Assembly: GCA_944392985.1 (NCBI GenBank)
Contig: CALXYL010000008.1
Span: 1-64,000 of the forward strand
DNA: 64,000 nucleotides
DNA from: an uncultured Spirochaetaceae bacterium
GTDB taxonomy: Bacteria; Spirochaetota; Spirochaetia; Sphaerochaetales; Sphaerochaetaceae
Reading direction: 5' to 3'
Shown here: positions 34,448-42,547 of the stretch, piece after piece
How the letters are laid out: each line of letters starts with the position of its first letter
Numbering within the stretch: position 1 is the first letter of the stretch
Made by a program: the position numbers and the translations under genes
Notes under the pieces: model-generated
What the model saw: only the letters and a program-made list of their open reading frames with translations
Told to the model about the DNA's origin: nothing
Database searches by the model: none

Positions 34448-36331
34448 TCAGCGCTCCTTGATGAAGAGAGCACGTATCGCATTGAGGACCGCTATGATCA
34501 TCACCCCTACATCGGCGAAGATCGCCAGCCACATATCCGCTATGCCGAATGCACCGAGGACGAGGCAGGCTGCCTTGATGCCGATCGCGAATACTATGTT
34601 CTCATAGACGATCCTGAGGCATTTTCCTGATATCCTGATCGCCGTCGCGATCTTCATCGGATCATCATCCATCAGCACGACATCAGCTGCCTCTATCGCG
34701 GCATCGGAGCCCATCGCTCCCATTGCGATCCCGATGTCTGCGCGGCTGAGAACCGGTGCATCGTTGATACCATCCCCGACGAAAGCGAGCTTTGAGCCAT
34801 TTGCTTTCGCTTCCATCATCTCCTCGACCTTCCCGACCTTGTCCGCAGGAAGCAGTTCGCTGAAAACGGTGTCGATCCCAAGCTCTGCGGCGACTTTACC
34901 GGCGACTTTCCCTGAATCGCCTGTGAGCATCGCAATCCTCTTTATCCCGGCTTTCCTGAGCGCTTCCACAGCCTCTTTGGAATGCTCCTTGACTGTGTCG
35001 CTTATAAGGATATGCCCGGCATATTCCCCATCGATTGCAATATGTATGACAGTTCCGACGCTGTGGCAGTGGATCGGAGTGACACCGACAATCTCCATCA
35101 GGCGCTCATTTCCGCATGCGATGCTCTTGCCATCGACCTTCGCCATGACCCCATTGCCGCTGATTTCCTTCGCATCCCCGATCCTCGATCTGTCTATTGC
35201 CTTGCCGTATGCCTGCTGTATGCTTCTGGCAACAGGATGGGTTGAGATGCTTTCAGCGATTGCTGCATACTCAAGTATCCTTTCATCGGAAAGCGTGCCA
35301 TGGTGGATACCATTGACCTCGAATCTTCCCTTCGTCAGTGTACCCGTCTTATCAAAGACGACAGTATCTGCCTTTGAAAGCGTTTCAAGGTAATTCGATC
35401 CCTTGATGAGCACGCCAGCCCTGCTTGCGCCTCCAAGGCCGGCAAAGAAGGAGAGCGGGATTGATATCACAAGGGCGCACGGACAGGATATGACAAGGAA
35501 GGTCAGGGCCCTGTAGATCCATGTACCCCAGTTCGGCGCTGAGCCGGAAATGATGGCTGCAAGTGGTGGGATGAATGCCAGAAGAAGCGCTCCCAGACAC
35601 ACCGCAGGCGTGTAGATGCGTGCGAATCTCGAGATGAAATCCTCTGATCTCGATTTCCGCGAGCTGGCGTTCTCCACGAGGTCGAGTATCTTCGATACCG
35701 TCGACTCCCCGAACTCCTTCGTCGTCCTGATCCTCAGCACTCCTGTCATGTTTATGGAGCCGGAGATGATCTGATCACCCTCATGCACGCTTCTCGGCAT
35801 GCTCTCACCAGTCAGCGCTGCTGTATCGAGGGAAGATTCTCCATTGATGACAATGCCATCGATCGGTACCTTCTCGCCAGGCTGCACGACGATTATGCTT
35901 CCGATCCCCACTTCATCAGGATCGACCCTTTCAAGCTGTCCGTCCTTCTCGATGCTTGCATGATCAGGGCGTATATCCATGAGAGCAGCGATGCTCTTCC
36001 TGCTTCGTCCTACCGCATAGCTCTGGAAGAGCTCCCCGATCTGATAGAAAAGCATGACCGCCACAGCTTCGGTGTAATCGCCGCTGCCGGTGTAGATCGC
36101 AAGGGCGATGGCACCGCCTGTTGCCACAGCCATCAGGAAGCATTCATCAAGCATCTGGCCTCTTGCGATGCCCTTGATGGCTTTTATGAGGATATCGTAT
36201 CCGACCACCAGGTAGGGGATCATATAGAGGACAAACCTCAGGATCCCGGAAGTTGGAATGGCGGAAAGCACTGCCATCAGAAGCATTGAAACGATGATGC
36301 GGATCAGCATGATCCTCTGCTTTCTGTTCAT
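34448..36331 (-). CDS. zntA: Zn/Cd/Pb-exporting P1B-type ATPase
   Basis: The 627-residue pump has the CPC metal-channel motif in VISCPCALVISIPLS, the actuator TGESMPRS, the phosphorylation site DKTGTLTKG and GDGINDAPVL. The SCPC form with these helices fits the ZntA/CadA class. There is no N-terminal metal-binding domain; that domain is encoded by the separate small gene upstream. The two genes are 9 bases apart. A divergent ArsR regulator controls them. Confidence 0.93.
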   Translation of the reverse strand: MNRKQRIMLIRIIVSMLLMAVLSAIPTSGILRFVLYMIPYLVVGYDILIKAIKGIARGQMLDECFLMAVATGGAIALAIYTGSGDYTEAVAVMLFYQIGELFQSYAVGRSRKSIAALMDIRPDHASIEKDGQLERVDPDEVGIGSIIVVQPGEKVPIDGIVINGESSLDTAALTGESMPRSVHEGDQIISGSINMTGVLRIRTTKEFGESTVSKILDLVENASSRKSRSEDFISRFARIYTPAVCLGALLLAFIPPLAAIISGSAPNWGTWIYRALTFLVISCPCALVISIPLSFFAGLGGASRAGVLIKGSNYLETLSKADTVVFDKTGTLTKGRFEVNGIHHGTLSDERILEYAAIAESISTHPVARSIQQAYGKAIDRSRIGDAKEISGNGVMAKVDGKSIACGNERLMEIVGVTPIHCHSVGTVIHIAIDGEYAGHILISDTVKEHSKEAVEALRKAGIKRIAMLTGDSGKVAGKVAAELGIDTVFSELLPADKVGKVEEMMEAKANGSKLAFVGDGINDAPVLSRADIGIAMGAMGSDAAIEAADVVLMDDDPMKIATAIRISGKCLRIVYENIVFAIGIKAACLVLGAFGIADMWLAIFADVGVMIIAVLNAIRALFIKER

Positions 36332-36340
36332 TCCGGCACC

Positions 36341-36559
36341 TCAGATGAATATCTCTGCATCGCTGTCGACCCTGCGGCAGTTCTTCCTTACGCTCTTCAT
36401 CACCTGATCCTTGTCAGCACCTTCCTCGAATTCCACTATCATCCTCTGCATCATGAAATTCACTGTGCAGCTCTTAACGCCTGCTGTTTTCCTTGCCGCA
36501 TTCTCCATCTTGTCTGCACATGCTGCGCAGTCAACATCGATGCTGTATGTAGAAGTCAT
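36341..36559 (-). CDS. Small heavy-metal-associated (HMA) protein
   Basis: This 72-residue HMA protein carries the metal site DVDCAACADKMENAARKTAG and a ferredoxin-like fold. It acts as a detached metal-binding domain or chaperone for the ATPase downstream. ATG 36559 is set by AAGGAGGAG just upstream. A longer in-frame start at 36631 would fall in the promoter and is rejected. Confidence 0.88.
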   Translation of the reverse strand: MTSTYSIDVDCAACADKMENAARKTAGVKSCTVNFMMQRMIVEFEEGADKDQVMKSVRKNCRRVDSDAEIFI

Positions 36560-36573
36560 CTTCTCCTCCTTAT

Positions 36574-36631
36574 AATTAAACAAATGCTTAATTGTTGATT
36601 TGATATTATCCACTGCATCCTTATCTGTCAA
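36574..36631 (-). promoter_or_regulatory. Promoter and ArsR-type operator of the metal efflux operon
   Basis: TTGACA (36631-36626), a 17-base spacer and TAATAT (36608-36603) make a strong leftward promoter. Just downstream, 36574-36593 is a near-perfect 20-bp palindrome, AATTAAACAAATGCTTAATT (two central positions off). It has the size and AT-rich form of SmtB/CadC operators and would block transcription when metal-free repressor is bound. Confidence 0.75.
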
Positions 36632-36697
36632 GAGTTGGAAGGGGAGATTGGCAGAAAAGCCGAGGCGTATTATATTTCAATGCATTGGAGAGGAATC

Positions 36698-37072
36698 ATG
36701 GGATACCCATCACTGCCACATGATCATGGAGAGGCTTTCGAGAAGGAAATGGGGGCGATGCCTCCTCTTGAGAGCTTCGGCACCCTTGCATCCATCTTCA
36801 AGGAGCTTGGGGATGAGAGCAGGCTCAGGATCTTCTGGCTTCTCTGCCATTGCGAGGAGTGCGTGATCAATATCTCATCGATGGTAGGAATGACGAGCCC
36901 CGCTGTCTCGCATCACCTCAGGCAGCTCAAAAGCGGTGGGCTGATAACAGGCATGCGTCGCGGCAAGGAAGTCTACTACAAGGCTGTCGACACACAGAAG
37001 GCAAGGCTCCTGCACAGCATGATAGAAGGAATGATGGAGATCGAGTGCCCATGGGAAGGGCCTGTTAGGTGA
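36698..37072 (+). CDS. ArsR/SmtB-family metal-sensing repressor
   Basis: The 124-residue winged-helix protein has FKELGDESRLRIFWLL, then CHCEEC where CadC/ArsR types bind metal, and the recognition helix TSPAVSHHLRQLKSGGLI. Extra ligands may come from an N-terminal PHDHGE and a C-terminal ECP. ATG 36698 has GAGAGG upstream; an earlier start at 36635 lacks support. It is divergent from the zinc/cadmium pump genes and should repress them. Confidence 0.9.
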   Translation: MGYPSLPHDHGEAFEKEMGAMPPLESFGTLASIFKELGDESRLRIFWLLCHCEECVINISSMVGMTSPAVSHHLRQLKSGGLITGMRRGKEVYYKAVDTQKARLLHSMIEGMMEIECPWEGPVR

Positions 37073-37455
37073 GGCATCTATCTGGTGGCATTTCTATCCT
37101 ATTTCCCATTTTTTGATATTTATCTTCGGTCCGAATGATAGTTCAACGGCTCAAGAGGGAATAAGATATGATTGATAAGAAACCAGAATCTACAGAATTT
37201 ATCTATCGATCCGGATTGAATTGGCTGAATCATTATTTATATCTTCTTTTTGCCTTTGGAAATGCAAGAGTTGAATATACTGCATTTTGGAAAACCTGAT
37301 GTCAGTGATCGTAATGTTGCGATTAATTTGTATCAACAACTTGTAAACCTCTTCATCAAATCTTTATAAATATTGACAGGAAAAAAAATACTCTATTTTG
37401 TGCTGTGTCGAGGGATTTAGTTGGAATTATGCCCTCAGTATGGAGGAATAGAGAA
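37073..37455. other. AT-rich gene-poor stretch at the edge of the island
   Basis: Base composition drops sharply to AT-rich here. A 43-codon frame at 37168-37299 has an AGAGGGA site before its ATG and might be a tiny gene, but no family is visible. A TTGACA at 37373-37378 with TATTTT at 37394-37399 (15-base spacing) could drive the next operon. Confidence 0.4.
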
Positions 37456-37809
37456 GTGAAACCTTGGAAAATTGTTTATTCGATAATTTGTCTTCCAATT
37501 ATTGGATTTATGCTTTACCAGACAATCGAACTTGCAAAGTATACAAATGACATTGGTGGTAAGATGGGCTATATTGTAGCTGCACTTCTAACTGCTGTTG
37601 TTATTTTGACTATCGTTACACTTAAGAAATCTACACCGATTATTGATATTGTGATTGGTGGTATTGCCGTAATTGCAGCGATTTTTGCTTTCATTGGGCA
37701 GTCTGGCTTGTTCTCTGATTTGTTGATTTATGGAATATGGGCCCTGATTTGCGCAGTAGTGCCTTTAGCAGTAGGAATCATGAAATTCATTAAGGAGGCA
37801 AAGAATTGA
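37456..37809 (+). CDS. Small four-helix membrane protein, unknown
   Basis: I start at GTG 37456 because GGAGG lies eight bases before it. This gives 117 residues in four hydrophobic helices (KIVYSIICLPIIGFMLY, GYIVAALLTAVVILTIV, IIDIVIGGIAVIAAIFAFIG, LIYGIWALICAVVPLAVGI). No family is recognised. It overlaps the lipoprotein gene (stop TGA within ATTGA) and is first in a three-gene AT-rich operon. Confidence 0.7.
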   Translation: MKPWKIVYSIICLPIIGFMLYQTIELAKYTNDIGGKMGYIVAALLTAVVILTIVTLKKSTPIIDIVIGGIAVIAAIFAFIGQSGLFSDLLIYGIWALICAVVPLAVGIMKFIKEAKN

Positions 37810-38180
37810 AACGCTTTTGTACTTTCATTCTTGTGGCTTTGATGCTTGTCATGCTTGCTTCATGTTCAAGCAAGGAAATCAAGACTCCAGACTGGTTACA
37901 GGGAGTATGGGTTCAGGAAAGTGGATACGAAGAAATTAACGTAACTGCAGACAATATTCAAATATCTACATTCGGCCAGACTTCTGTAGACTTAAAGGAA
38001 TTGATGATAACTTATGAAAACGCATCCCTTGATCAGAAGACAAAGGGGGAAACTTATAATGTAACTGTCATAAACAAGGATACTGGAATGGGAATTTCCT
38101 TTGGATTTAGCCTTGATGGAGATAACATTAAGGTGACAGTGGGTGGTCAGACCTACACATATGTGAAGGACAATGGCTAA
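37806..38180 (+). CDS. Small lipoprotein with a WL-x-G-x-W domain
   Basis: The start is TTG 37806. A lipoprotein signal peptide ends in LASC at residue 20. The mature part begins IKTPDWLQGVWVQ and forms a beta-rich domain of about 95 residues. The same pattern, IPRWLDETEW, opens the C-terminal domain of the LRR protein at 38763, so the two are probably related. The gene overlaps its neighbours on both sides. Confidence 0.75.
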   Translation: MKRFCTFILVALMLVMLASCSSKEIKTPDWLQGVWVQESGYEEINVTADNIQISTFGQTSVDLKELMITYENASLDQKTKGETYNVTVINKDTGMGISFGFSLDGDNIKVTVGGQTYTYVKDNG

Positions 38181-38652
38181 GATAATTAAAATTGACGCTG
38201 GAAAGGTATTTATCGGAAGCGATGACGGGACATTGAATGAATATCCTGTTGAATGCTGCGGGTTTACACCTGCGGTTGGGGATATTGTTGATGTGTTCTC
38301 AAACAATAGTTCAACAATCATAACTCGTCGGGCTTCAGATAACATTACTTCCAGCAATCAGAACGTTGCCCCAGGAGGTATCAATATCAACCTTGTGAAT
38401 TCTGTTCAGAATCCTAGCGAAACTGTAGTTTCAGGGGGTAATGGTACCAAAGTTGTCAGCAAGGCGGTGTATTGTTTGCTCGCTTTTTTCCTTGGGGGAT
38501 TTGGAATCCATAAGTTCTATGCAGGAAAGACAGGCGCAGGTATTGCGTACCTTCTTTTCTGCTGGACATTCATTCCTCTTTTGTTAAGTCTGATTGATTT
38601 CATTGTTGGGCTGTGTAAGAAGTCAGATTCAAACGGAATGATTGCAGTGTAG
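38173..38652 (+). CDS. TM2-domain membrane protein
   Basis: The 159-residue protein has an N-terminal small beta domain (residues 1-50, IDAGKVFIGSDDGTLNEYP), a polar linker and a C-terminal TM2 domain: KAVYCLLAFFLGGFGIHKFY, AGKTGAGIAYLLF and a second helix. TM2 proteins are common and of unknown function. It overlaps the lipoprotein gene by 8 bases and ends the operon before a terminator. Confidence 0.85.
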   Translation: MAKIIKIDAGKVFIGSDDGTLNEYPVECCGFTPAVGDIVDVFSNNSSTIITRRASDNITSSNQNVAPGGININLVNSVQNPSETVVSGGNGTKVVSKAVYCLLAFFLGGFGIHKFYAGKTGAGIAYLLFCWTFIPLLLSLIDFIVGLCKKSDSNGMIAV

Positions 38653-38696
38653 CTGCATTTTATCCGTCATTGCACTAGCTGTGTTTTATATCAAAG

Positions 38697-38715
38697 CCCC
38701 ATCATCAAGATGGGG
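38697..38715 (+). terminator. Terminator after the TM2 gene
   Basis: CCCCATC (38697-38703), a five-base loop and GATGGGG (38709-38715) are followed by a T-rich stretch. It separates the TM2 operon from the LRR gene. Confidence 0.65.
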
Positions 38716-38762
38716 TTCTGCTGTTTAATTGTTGATAATACATGCAATAAAAGGAGATTATT

Positions 38763-40805
38763 ATGCAATATAGAAGAAATCCAGTATCAATTTTGATATG
38801 TACCTTAATGGTATTGATTTGTTTATCATCGTGTTCAAAGGAAGAAAGTACAACGCCCTCGGGTCCTCAGCCAATTGAAGAAGGATCACCAATTAATTGG
38901 GTTCTTGCGGATGGAGTTCTGACATTGACCGGAACGGGAGATATGCCCGATTATAGTTTTTCATCTGACAAGCCCTGGGATGAATATGACGAAGAAATTA
39001 CTTCAGTGGTAATCAGCGATGGTATTACTTCGGTCGGTGATTACGCATTCTATGATTTAGCATCATTGTCGTCTGTATCAATGGGAAAGGATGTATCATC
39101 AATTGGCAGACAAAGTTTTGCAAATTGCGATGTGCTTTTTTCTTTTGATGTTGCAGATGGAAATGTTGCATACAGCACGATACAGGGGGTCTTATTTGAT
39201 TCAGGACAGAAAGAATTGATTATGGCTCCTAATGCAAATACTCTGGAAGGATTCATTATTCCTGATACTGTAGAGGAGATAGGTGAAGACGCATTCTACA
39301 GATCCGATATTGTCTCATTGGAGATTCCATCAAGCGTGAAAACCATTGCAGACACTGCTTTTTTCAGTTGTTATAGCTTACGTGAGATAGTTCTGAATGA
39401 GGGTCTTGAAACCATCGGGGAGTCAGCGTTCATGGATTGCAATAGACTTGAATCCATAACCATTCCAGCGACAGTGAAATCTATTGGAGAGAATGCTCTT
39501 GGATGTTCTGGACTTTCTGCAATTGAAGTTTCAGAAGAGTCTGAGAATTTTATTTCAATTGACGGGGTATTATTCTCTTCGGATTTATCAACGCTTGTTG
39601 CTTATCCTGCATCAAAAGAAGTAATAACATACGAGATTCCGGAAGGTGTAGAGACTATCAGTCGATATGCTTTCAGTGATGCGAAACTCACAGAAGTTGT
39701 TTTTCCATCATCTATGAAAACAGTGTCACATGGAGCATTTTCAAGTAGTGACATAGTCTCAGTACATTTCAATGAAGGACTTAAGGTTATTGAGGATTAC
39801 TCGTTTGCCTATTGTGATAACCTGACAGCAGTTGAGCTTCCGGCAAGCCTGCTGACAGTAGATGGGGAACCTTTTGACAGCTGTGAGAAGTTGGTAAATA
39901 TTACTGTACTTGGTGAAGATACCGGTATCGAGGATATGCTGGGAACACTTTCTGGTTTTCTTTATTCTGGCGATAAAGATGCAATCATGATTTATGGTTA
40001 CACTGGTTCAACTGCAGAAGCATATGCAAAAAGAGAAGGGTTAGCTTTCACAAGTCTTGGGGCTGGCTCCCGCCCAATTTCCCCCTCCAGTTCTGACAAA
40101 AAGGAATCTTCATCTGGATTCTTTTCAGATTTGATGACATCTGTAAATGACGCACTGGATAGCGCCTCGTCTGTAATGAGCGATGTAAAGGAAGATGTAA
40201 GTAATTCAATGATGGATGTAAAATCAGTCGTTGATGATATGGTATCTGTTGTAGAAGGTACAAAAAATGAACTCGATGCCATCATTGATGAATCCAGTGA
40301 AAACATCAGTAATGACCAGACTGAGGCAAGTGGAACGGAGAAAACAACAGACGCAGAGACTTTCTCTCTGCCTTCCCAGCCTACTGAATCTTTGGCTGAT
40401 GTGAATTTGAAAATCCCACGATGGCTTGATGAAACAGAGTGGGTTACCGCTGATGGTTTGTCATTCTGCAAGATTGATAAAAAGGATATCTATTTCTTTG
40501 ATATCATGAGCGGGTGGTATTCTACTAAGGATTTAGTAAATGCAGTGTTGCTATCAGCAGGGAATATTGCAGGACTTGAAATCCAGAGTGTGAAAAATCA
40601 GTCTTATGTCCCGCTTGTATACAACAAGAATTCTGGACTTGGCATTAAGGTGATTGAGTTGAATAATTTTTCTGAAGGACAATTCGATGCGTACATTTCA
40701 GGAACATATATTGGGACATATTATCAGATTTCTGGAGATAAAGTATCTGAAAATGGATACAGCGATTTCCTGAATAATATTACTGGCGGATCCTTAGGTA
40801 TCTGA
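38763..40805 (+). CDS. BspA-type leucine-rich-repeat surface lipoprotein
   Basis: The 680-residue protein has a lipoprotein signal (LSSC near residue 24). About ten BspA/LRR_5 repeats occupy residues 50-415 (units such as IPDTVEEIGEDAFY and IPATVKSIGENAL). A polar helical linker follows at 425-520. The C-terminal domain from about 547 begins IPRWLDETEW and resembles the small lipoprotein at 37806. BspA proteins bind host matrix or other bacteria. A good AAAGGAG site precedes the ATG. Codon use is AT-rich, unlike the flanking genome. Confidence 0.88.
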   Translation: MQYRRNPVSILICTLMVLICLSSCSKEESTTPSGPQPIEEGSPINWVLADGVLTLTGTGDMPDYSFSSDKPWDEYDEEITSVVISDGITSVGDYAFYDLASLSSVSMGKDVSSIGRQSFANCDVLFSFDVADGNVAYSTIQGVLFDSGQKELIMAPNANTLEGFIIPDTVEEIGEDAFYRSDIVSLEIPSSVKTIADTAFFSCYSLREIVLNEGLETIGESAFMDCNRLESITIPATVKSIGENALGCSGLSAIEVSEESENFISIDGVLFSSDLSTLVAYPASKEVITYEIPEGVETISRYAFSDAKLTEVVFPSSMKTVSHGAFSSSDIVSVHFNEGLKVIEDYSFAYCDNLTAVELPASLLTVDGEPFDSCEKLVNITVLGEDTGIEDMLGTLSGFLYSGDKDAIMIYGYTGSTAEAYAKREGLAFTSLGAGSRPISPSSSDKKESSSGFFSDLMTSVNDALDSASSVMSDVKEDVSNSMMDVKSVVDDMVSVVEGTKNELDAIIDESSENISNDQTEASGTEKTTDAETFSLPSQPTESLADVNLKIPRWLDETEWVTADGLSFCKIDKKDIYFFDIMSGWYSTKDLVNAVLLSAGNIAGLEIQSVKNQSYVPLVYNKNSGLGIKVIELNNFSEGQFDAYISGTYIGTYYQISGDKVSENGYSDFLNNITGGSLGI

Positions 40806-40812
40806 TGTATCT

Positions 40813-40850
40813 GATATGGGCAGGACTGTACATAAAATCCTGCCCATATC
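40813..40850 (+). terminator. Strong hairpin after the LRR gene
   Basis: GATATGGGCAGGA (40813-40825) and TCCTGCCCATATC (40838-40850) form a perfect 13-bp stem with a 12-base loop, 8 bases after the stop codon. No long U run follows. Confidence 0.7.
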
Positions 40851-40977
40851 TCTATATACAATATCATCAACGGCAGGAAAACTATATGCAGTAGTGGATT
40901 TGCTGTATTTTGACAGTGGAAACAGATAGAAGCTCGAAATAAATTTGCTGGCTGATTTGACTTTCATCTCCTAAAGG

Positions 40978-41166
40978 ATGAAACCTGCAGAGATCAGAAA
41001 GACCCTGCATGACGAGGAAGCCTTGTCCGCCCTGCAGTTCTATTCGCGATACAAGCGCATGGGGTTGCCCTATTGCCCATGGGGAGAGAACCCAAAGCTG
41101 TTGTTTGAGGTAGTGGACGTGCTGGAACCTCTTGATAGGTTCTATCACCCGCAGGTGACGATTTGA
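40978..41166 (+). CDS. Small hypothetical protein (62 residues)
   Basis: A 62-residue frame with a coherent sequence (RKTLHDEEALSALQFYSRYKR, then LLFEVVDVLEPLDRFYHP) and higher GC than the rest of the island. AAAGG abuts the ATG, too close for a normal ribosome site. It may be a small gene or a leftover of a larger one. I do not recognise it. Confidence 0.45.
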   Translation: MKPAEIRKTLHDEEALSALQFYSRYKRMGLPYCPWGENPKLLFEVVDVLEPLDRFYHPQVTI

Positions 41167-41197
41167 CGGGTATGATGGTCTGGTATAAGCTAAAAAC

Positions 41198-41317
41198 ATG
41201 GAATGGTACGAAAAGCGTGAGAAACAGATATGGAAAGGAGTTGCTTGGGGATTCGGGATTATTATCGGGATTCCTGCTATAGCTTTTCTTATCTTCCTAA
41301 TTGGCTTTATTATCTGA
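41198..41317 (+). CDS. Possible 39-residue single-helix membrane peptide
   Basis: An ATG at 41198 opens a 39-codon frame: a charged start (MEWYEKREKQIWKG) then a hydrophobic helix to the end. No clear ribosome site is seen. Reported as possible because the amphipathic-then-hydrophobic layout is typical of small membrane peptides. Confidence 0.3.
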   Translation: MEWYEKREKQIWKGVAWGFGIIIGIPAIAFLIFLIGFII

Positions 41318-41341
41318 TTATCTTAGCCATCAGGAGAGATG

Positions 41342-41627
41342 ATGGCTAACAATATTGCTATCCAGATTTCACAGCAGGCGGTTGGCTGGAATTCAGTCTG
41401 TCAACCAGAAGCTGGATCAGATGCAAAGAGATTCTGATTATGTTTCTGCAGAATGTACAAGGTTTTCAGCAGTTGCCATGGTATTTCTTGTGTCTGCTTC
41501 TGATCTGCTTTCTCCTGCGGAATTTCTGACGAAGGCCCGTAAGCCAGGGATTTTGTCCACGATTGCCCACATTCTGCCCACGGAAATCCGAAAACATCTG
41601 CGGACGCTGAAGATTCTTGAGAATTAA
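41342..41627 (+). pseudogene. Probable frameshifted remnant of a small gene
   Basis: ATG 41342 has AGGAG upstream, but its frame stops after 31 codons. A +1 frame continues from about 41380 (SVNQKLDQMQRDSDYVSAEC) to a stop at 41627. The smooth join between the two frames suggests a single-base frameshift in a roughly 95-residue gene. No family is recognised. Confidence 0.35.
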
Positions 41628-41676
41628 CCTACATTTAACATCCCTGCTCTTATCAATTAATCCTGAGTCATTATCA
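41624..41676 (+). promoter_or_regulatory. Candidate Pho box upstream of pstS
   Basis: TTAACC (41624-41629) and TTAACA (41635-41640) are direct repeats exactly 11 bases apart, the spacing of Bacillus PhoP half-sites. Two more similar hexamers, TTATCA, occur at 41650 and 41671, 21 bases apart. They lie 50-95 bases before pstS, where the PhoB product encoded in the same cluster could bind. Confidence 0.5.
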
Positions 41677-41718
41677 TCCAGACAAAACCTAGGGCATAAG
41701 CCTTATAAGGAGTCTGAA

Positions 41719-42531
41719 ATGAAGAAACTTCTCATGATCATGATTGCAGCTCTTGCAATGACGGCTGCTGTTTTCGCTGGTGGAGCGCAGGAGGAGAGCG
41801 CTACGGTCTCAACTGATGGATCCACTTCGATGGAGAAGGTCATCCTCTCCCTCGCAGAGCAGTACATGGCTGACAATCCTGGTGTCAACGTCACATACAA
41901 TCCGACTGGAAGCGGAACTGGTATCACTGCAGCTCTCGAGGGCAGGTGCGATATCGGTCTTTCCTCCCGTGCGCTCAAGGCTGAGGAAGTTGCTTCCGGC
42001 CTGAAGGAGACGATTGTGGCTCTTGATGGAATCGCTATCATCGTAAATGGCGATAACCCTGTCAGCGATCTCACCATCGATCAGATTGCCGGCCTTTTCA
42101 ATGGAACGATCACTTCCTGGAGCGAGGTAGGTGGAGAGGATGCTCCTGTCGTCGCGATCGGACGTGAAGCTGGAAGCGGCACAAGGGATGGCTTCGAGTC
42201 CATCACCGGAACTGAGGATGCATGTGTCTACAGCCAGGAGCTTACAAGCACAGGCGCTGTCATCACAGCTGTCTCACAGAATCCTGGTGCGATCGGATAC
42301 GCTTCACTTGCAAGCAACCTCGAGTCCGTTAAGACACTTACAGTTGAGGGCGTCGCTCCTTCCGAGGCAACAGTCCAGAGCGGTGAGTACAAGATCCAGA
42401 GGCCGTTTGTATTTGCAACCCTTTCAGAGACTCCGCTCTCTGACGCAGCCCAGGCATTCTTCGATTACTGCACAAGCGCGGATGCTGCTTCCATCATCGC
42501 TGGCGCGGGTGCTGTTCCTGTAGCACAGTGA
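41719..42531 (+). CDS. pstS: Phosphate-binding protein PstS
   Basis: The 270-residue exported protein captures phosphate for the Pst transporter. After a signal peptide (to FAGGAQ near residue 21) it shows the phosphate-site motifs DGSTSMEKVILSLA, GSGTGITAALEGRCDIGLSSR and GREAGSGTRDGF. There is no lipobox cysteine, unlike many spirochaetal binding proteins. ATG 41719 has AAGGAG; an upstream in-frame start at 41617 would include the regulatory repeats. It heads the pst-pho cluster. Confidence 0.95.
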   Translation: MKKLLMIMIAALAMTAAVFAGGAQEESATVSTDGSTSMEKVILSLAEQYMADNPGVNVTYNPTGSGTGITAALEGRCDIGLSSRALKAEEVASGLKETIVALDGIAIIVNGDNPVSDLTIDQIAGLFNGTITSWSEVGGEDAPVVAIGREAGSGTRDGFESITGTEDACVYSQELTSTGAVITAVSQNPGAIGYASLASNLESVKTLTVEGVAPSEATVQSGEYKIQRPFVFATLSETPLSDAAQAFFDYCTSADAASIIAGAGAVPVAQ

Positions 42532-42547
42532 ATCAGGGGAATCAGGA

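Noticed and set aside
36560-36631. An N-terminally extended HMA protein starting at 36631
   Set aside because: The extension would consist of the promoter and operator; the internal ATG at 36559 has a strong ribosome site.
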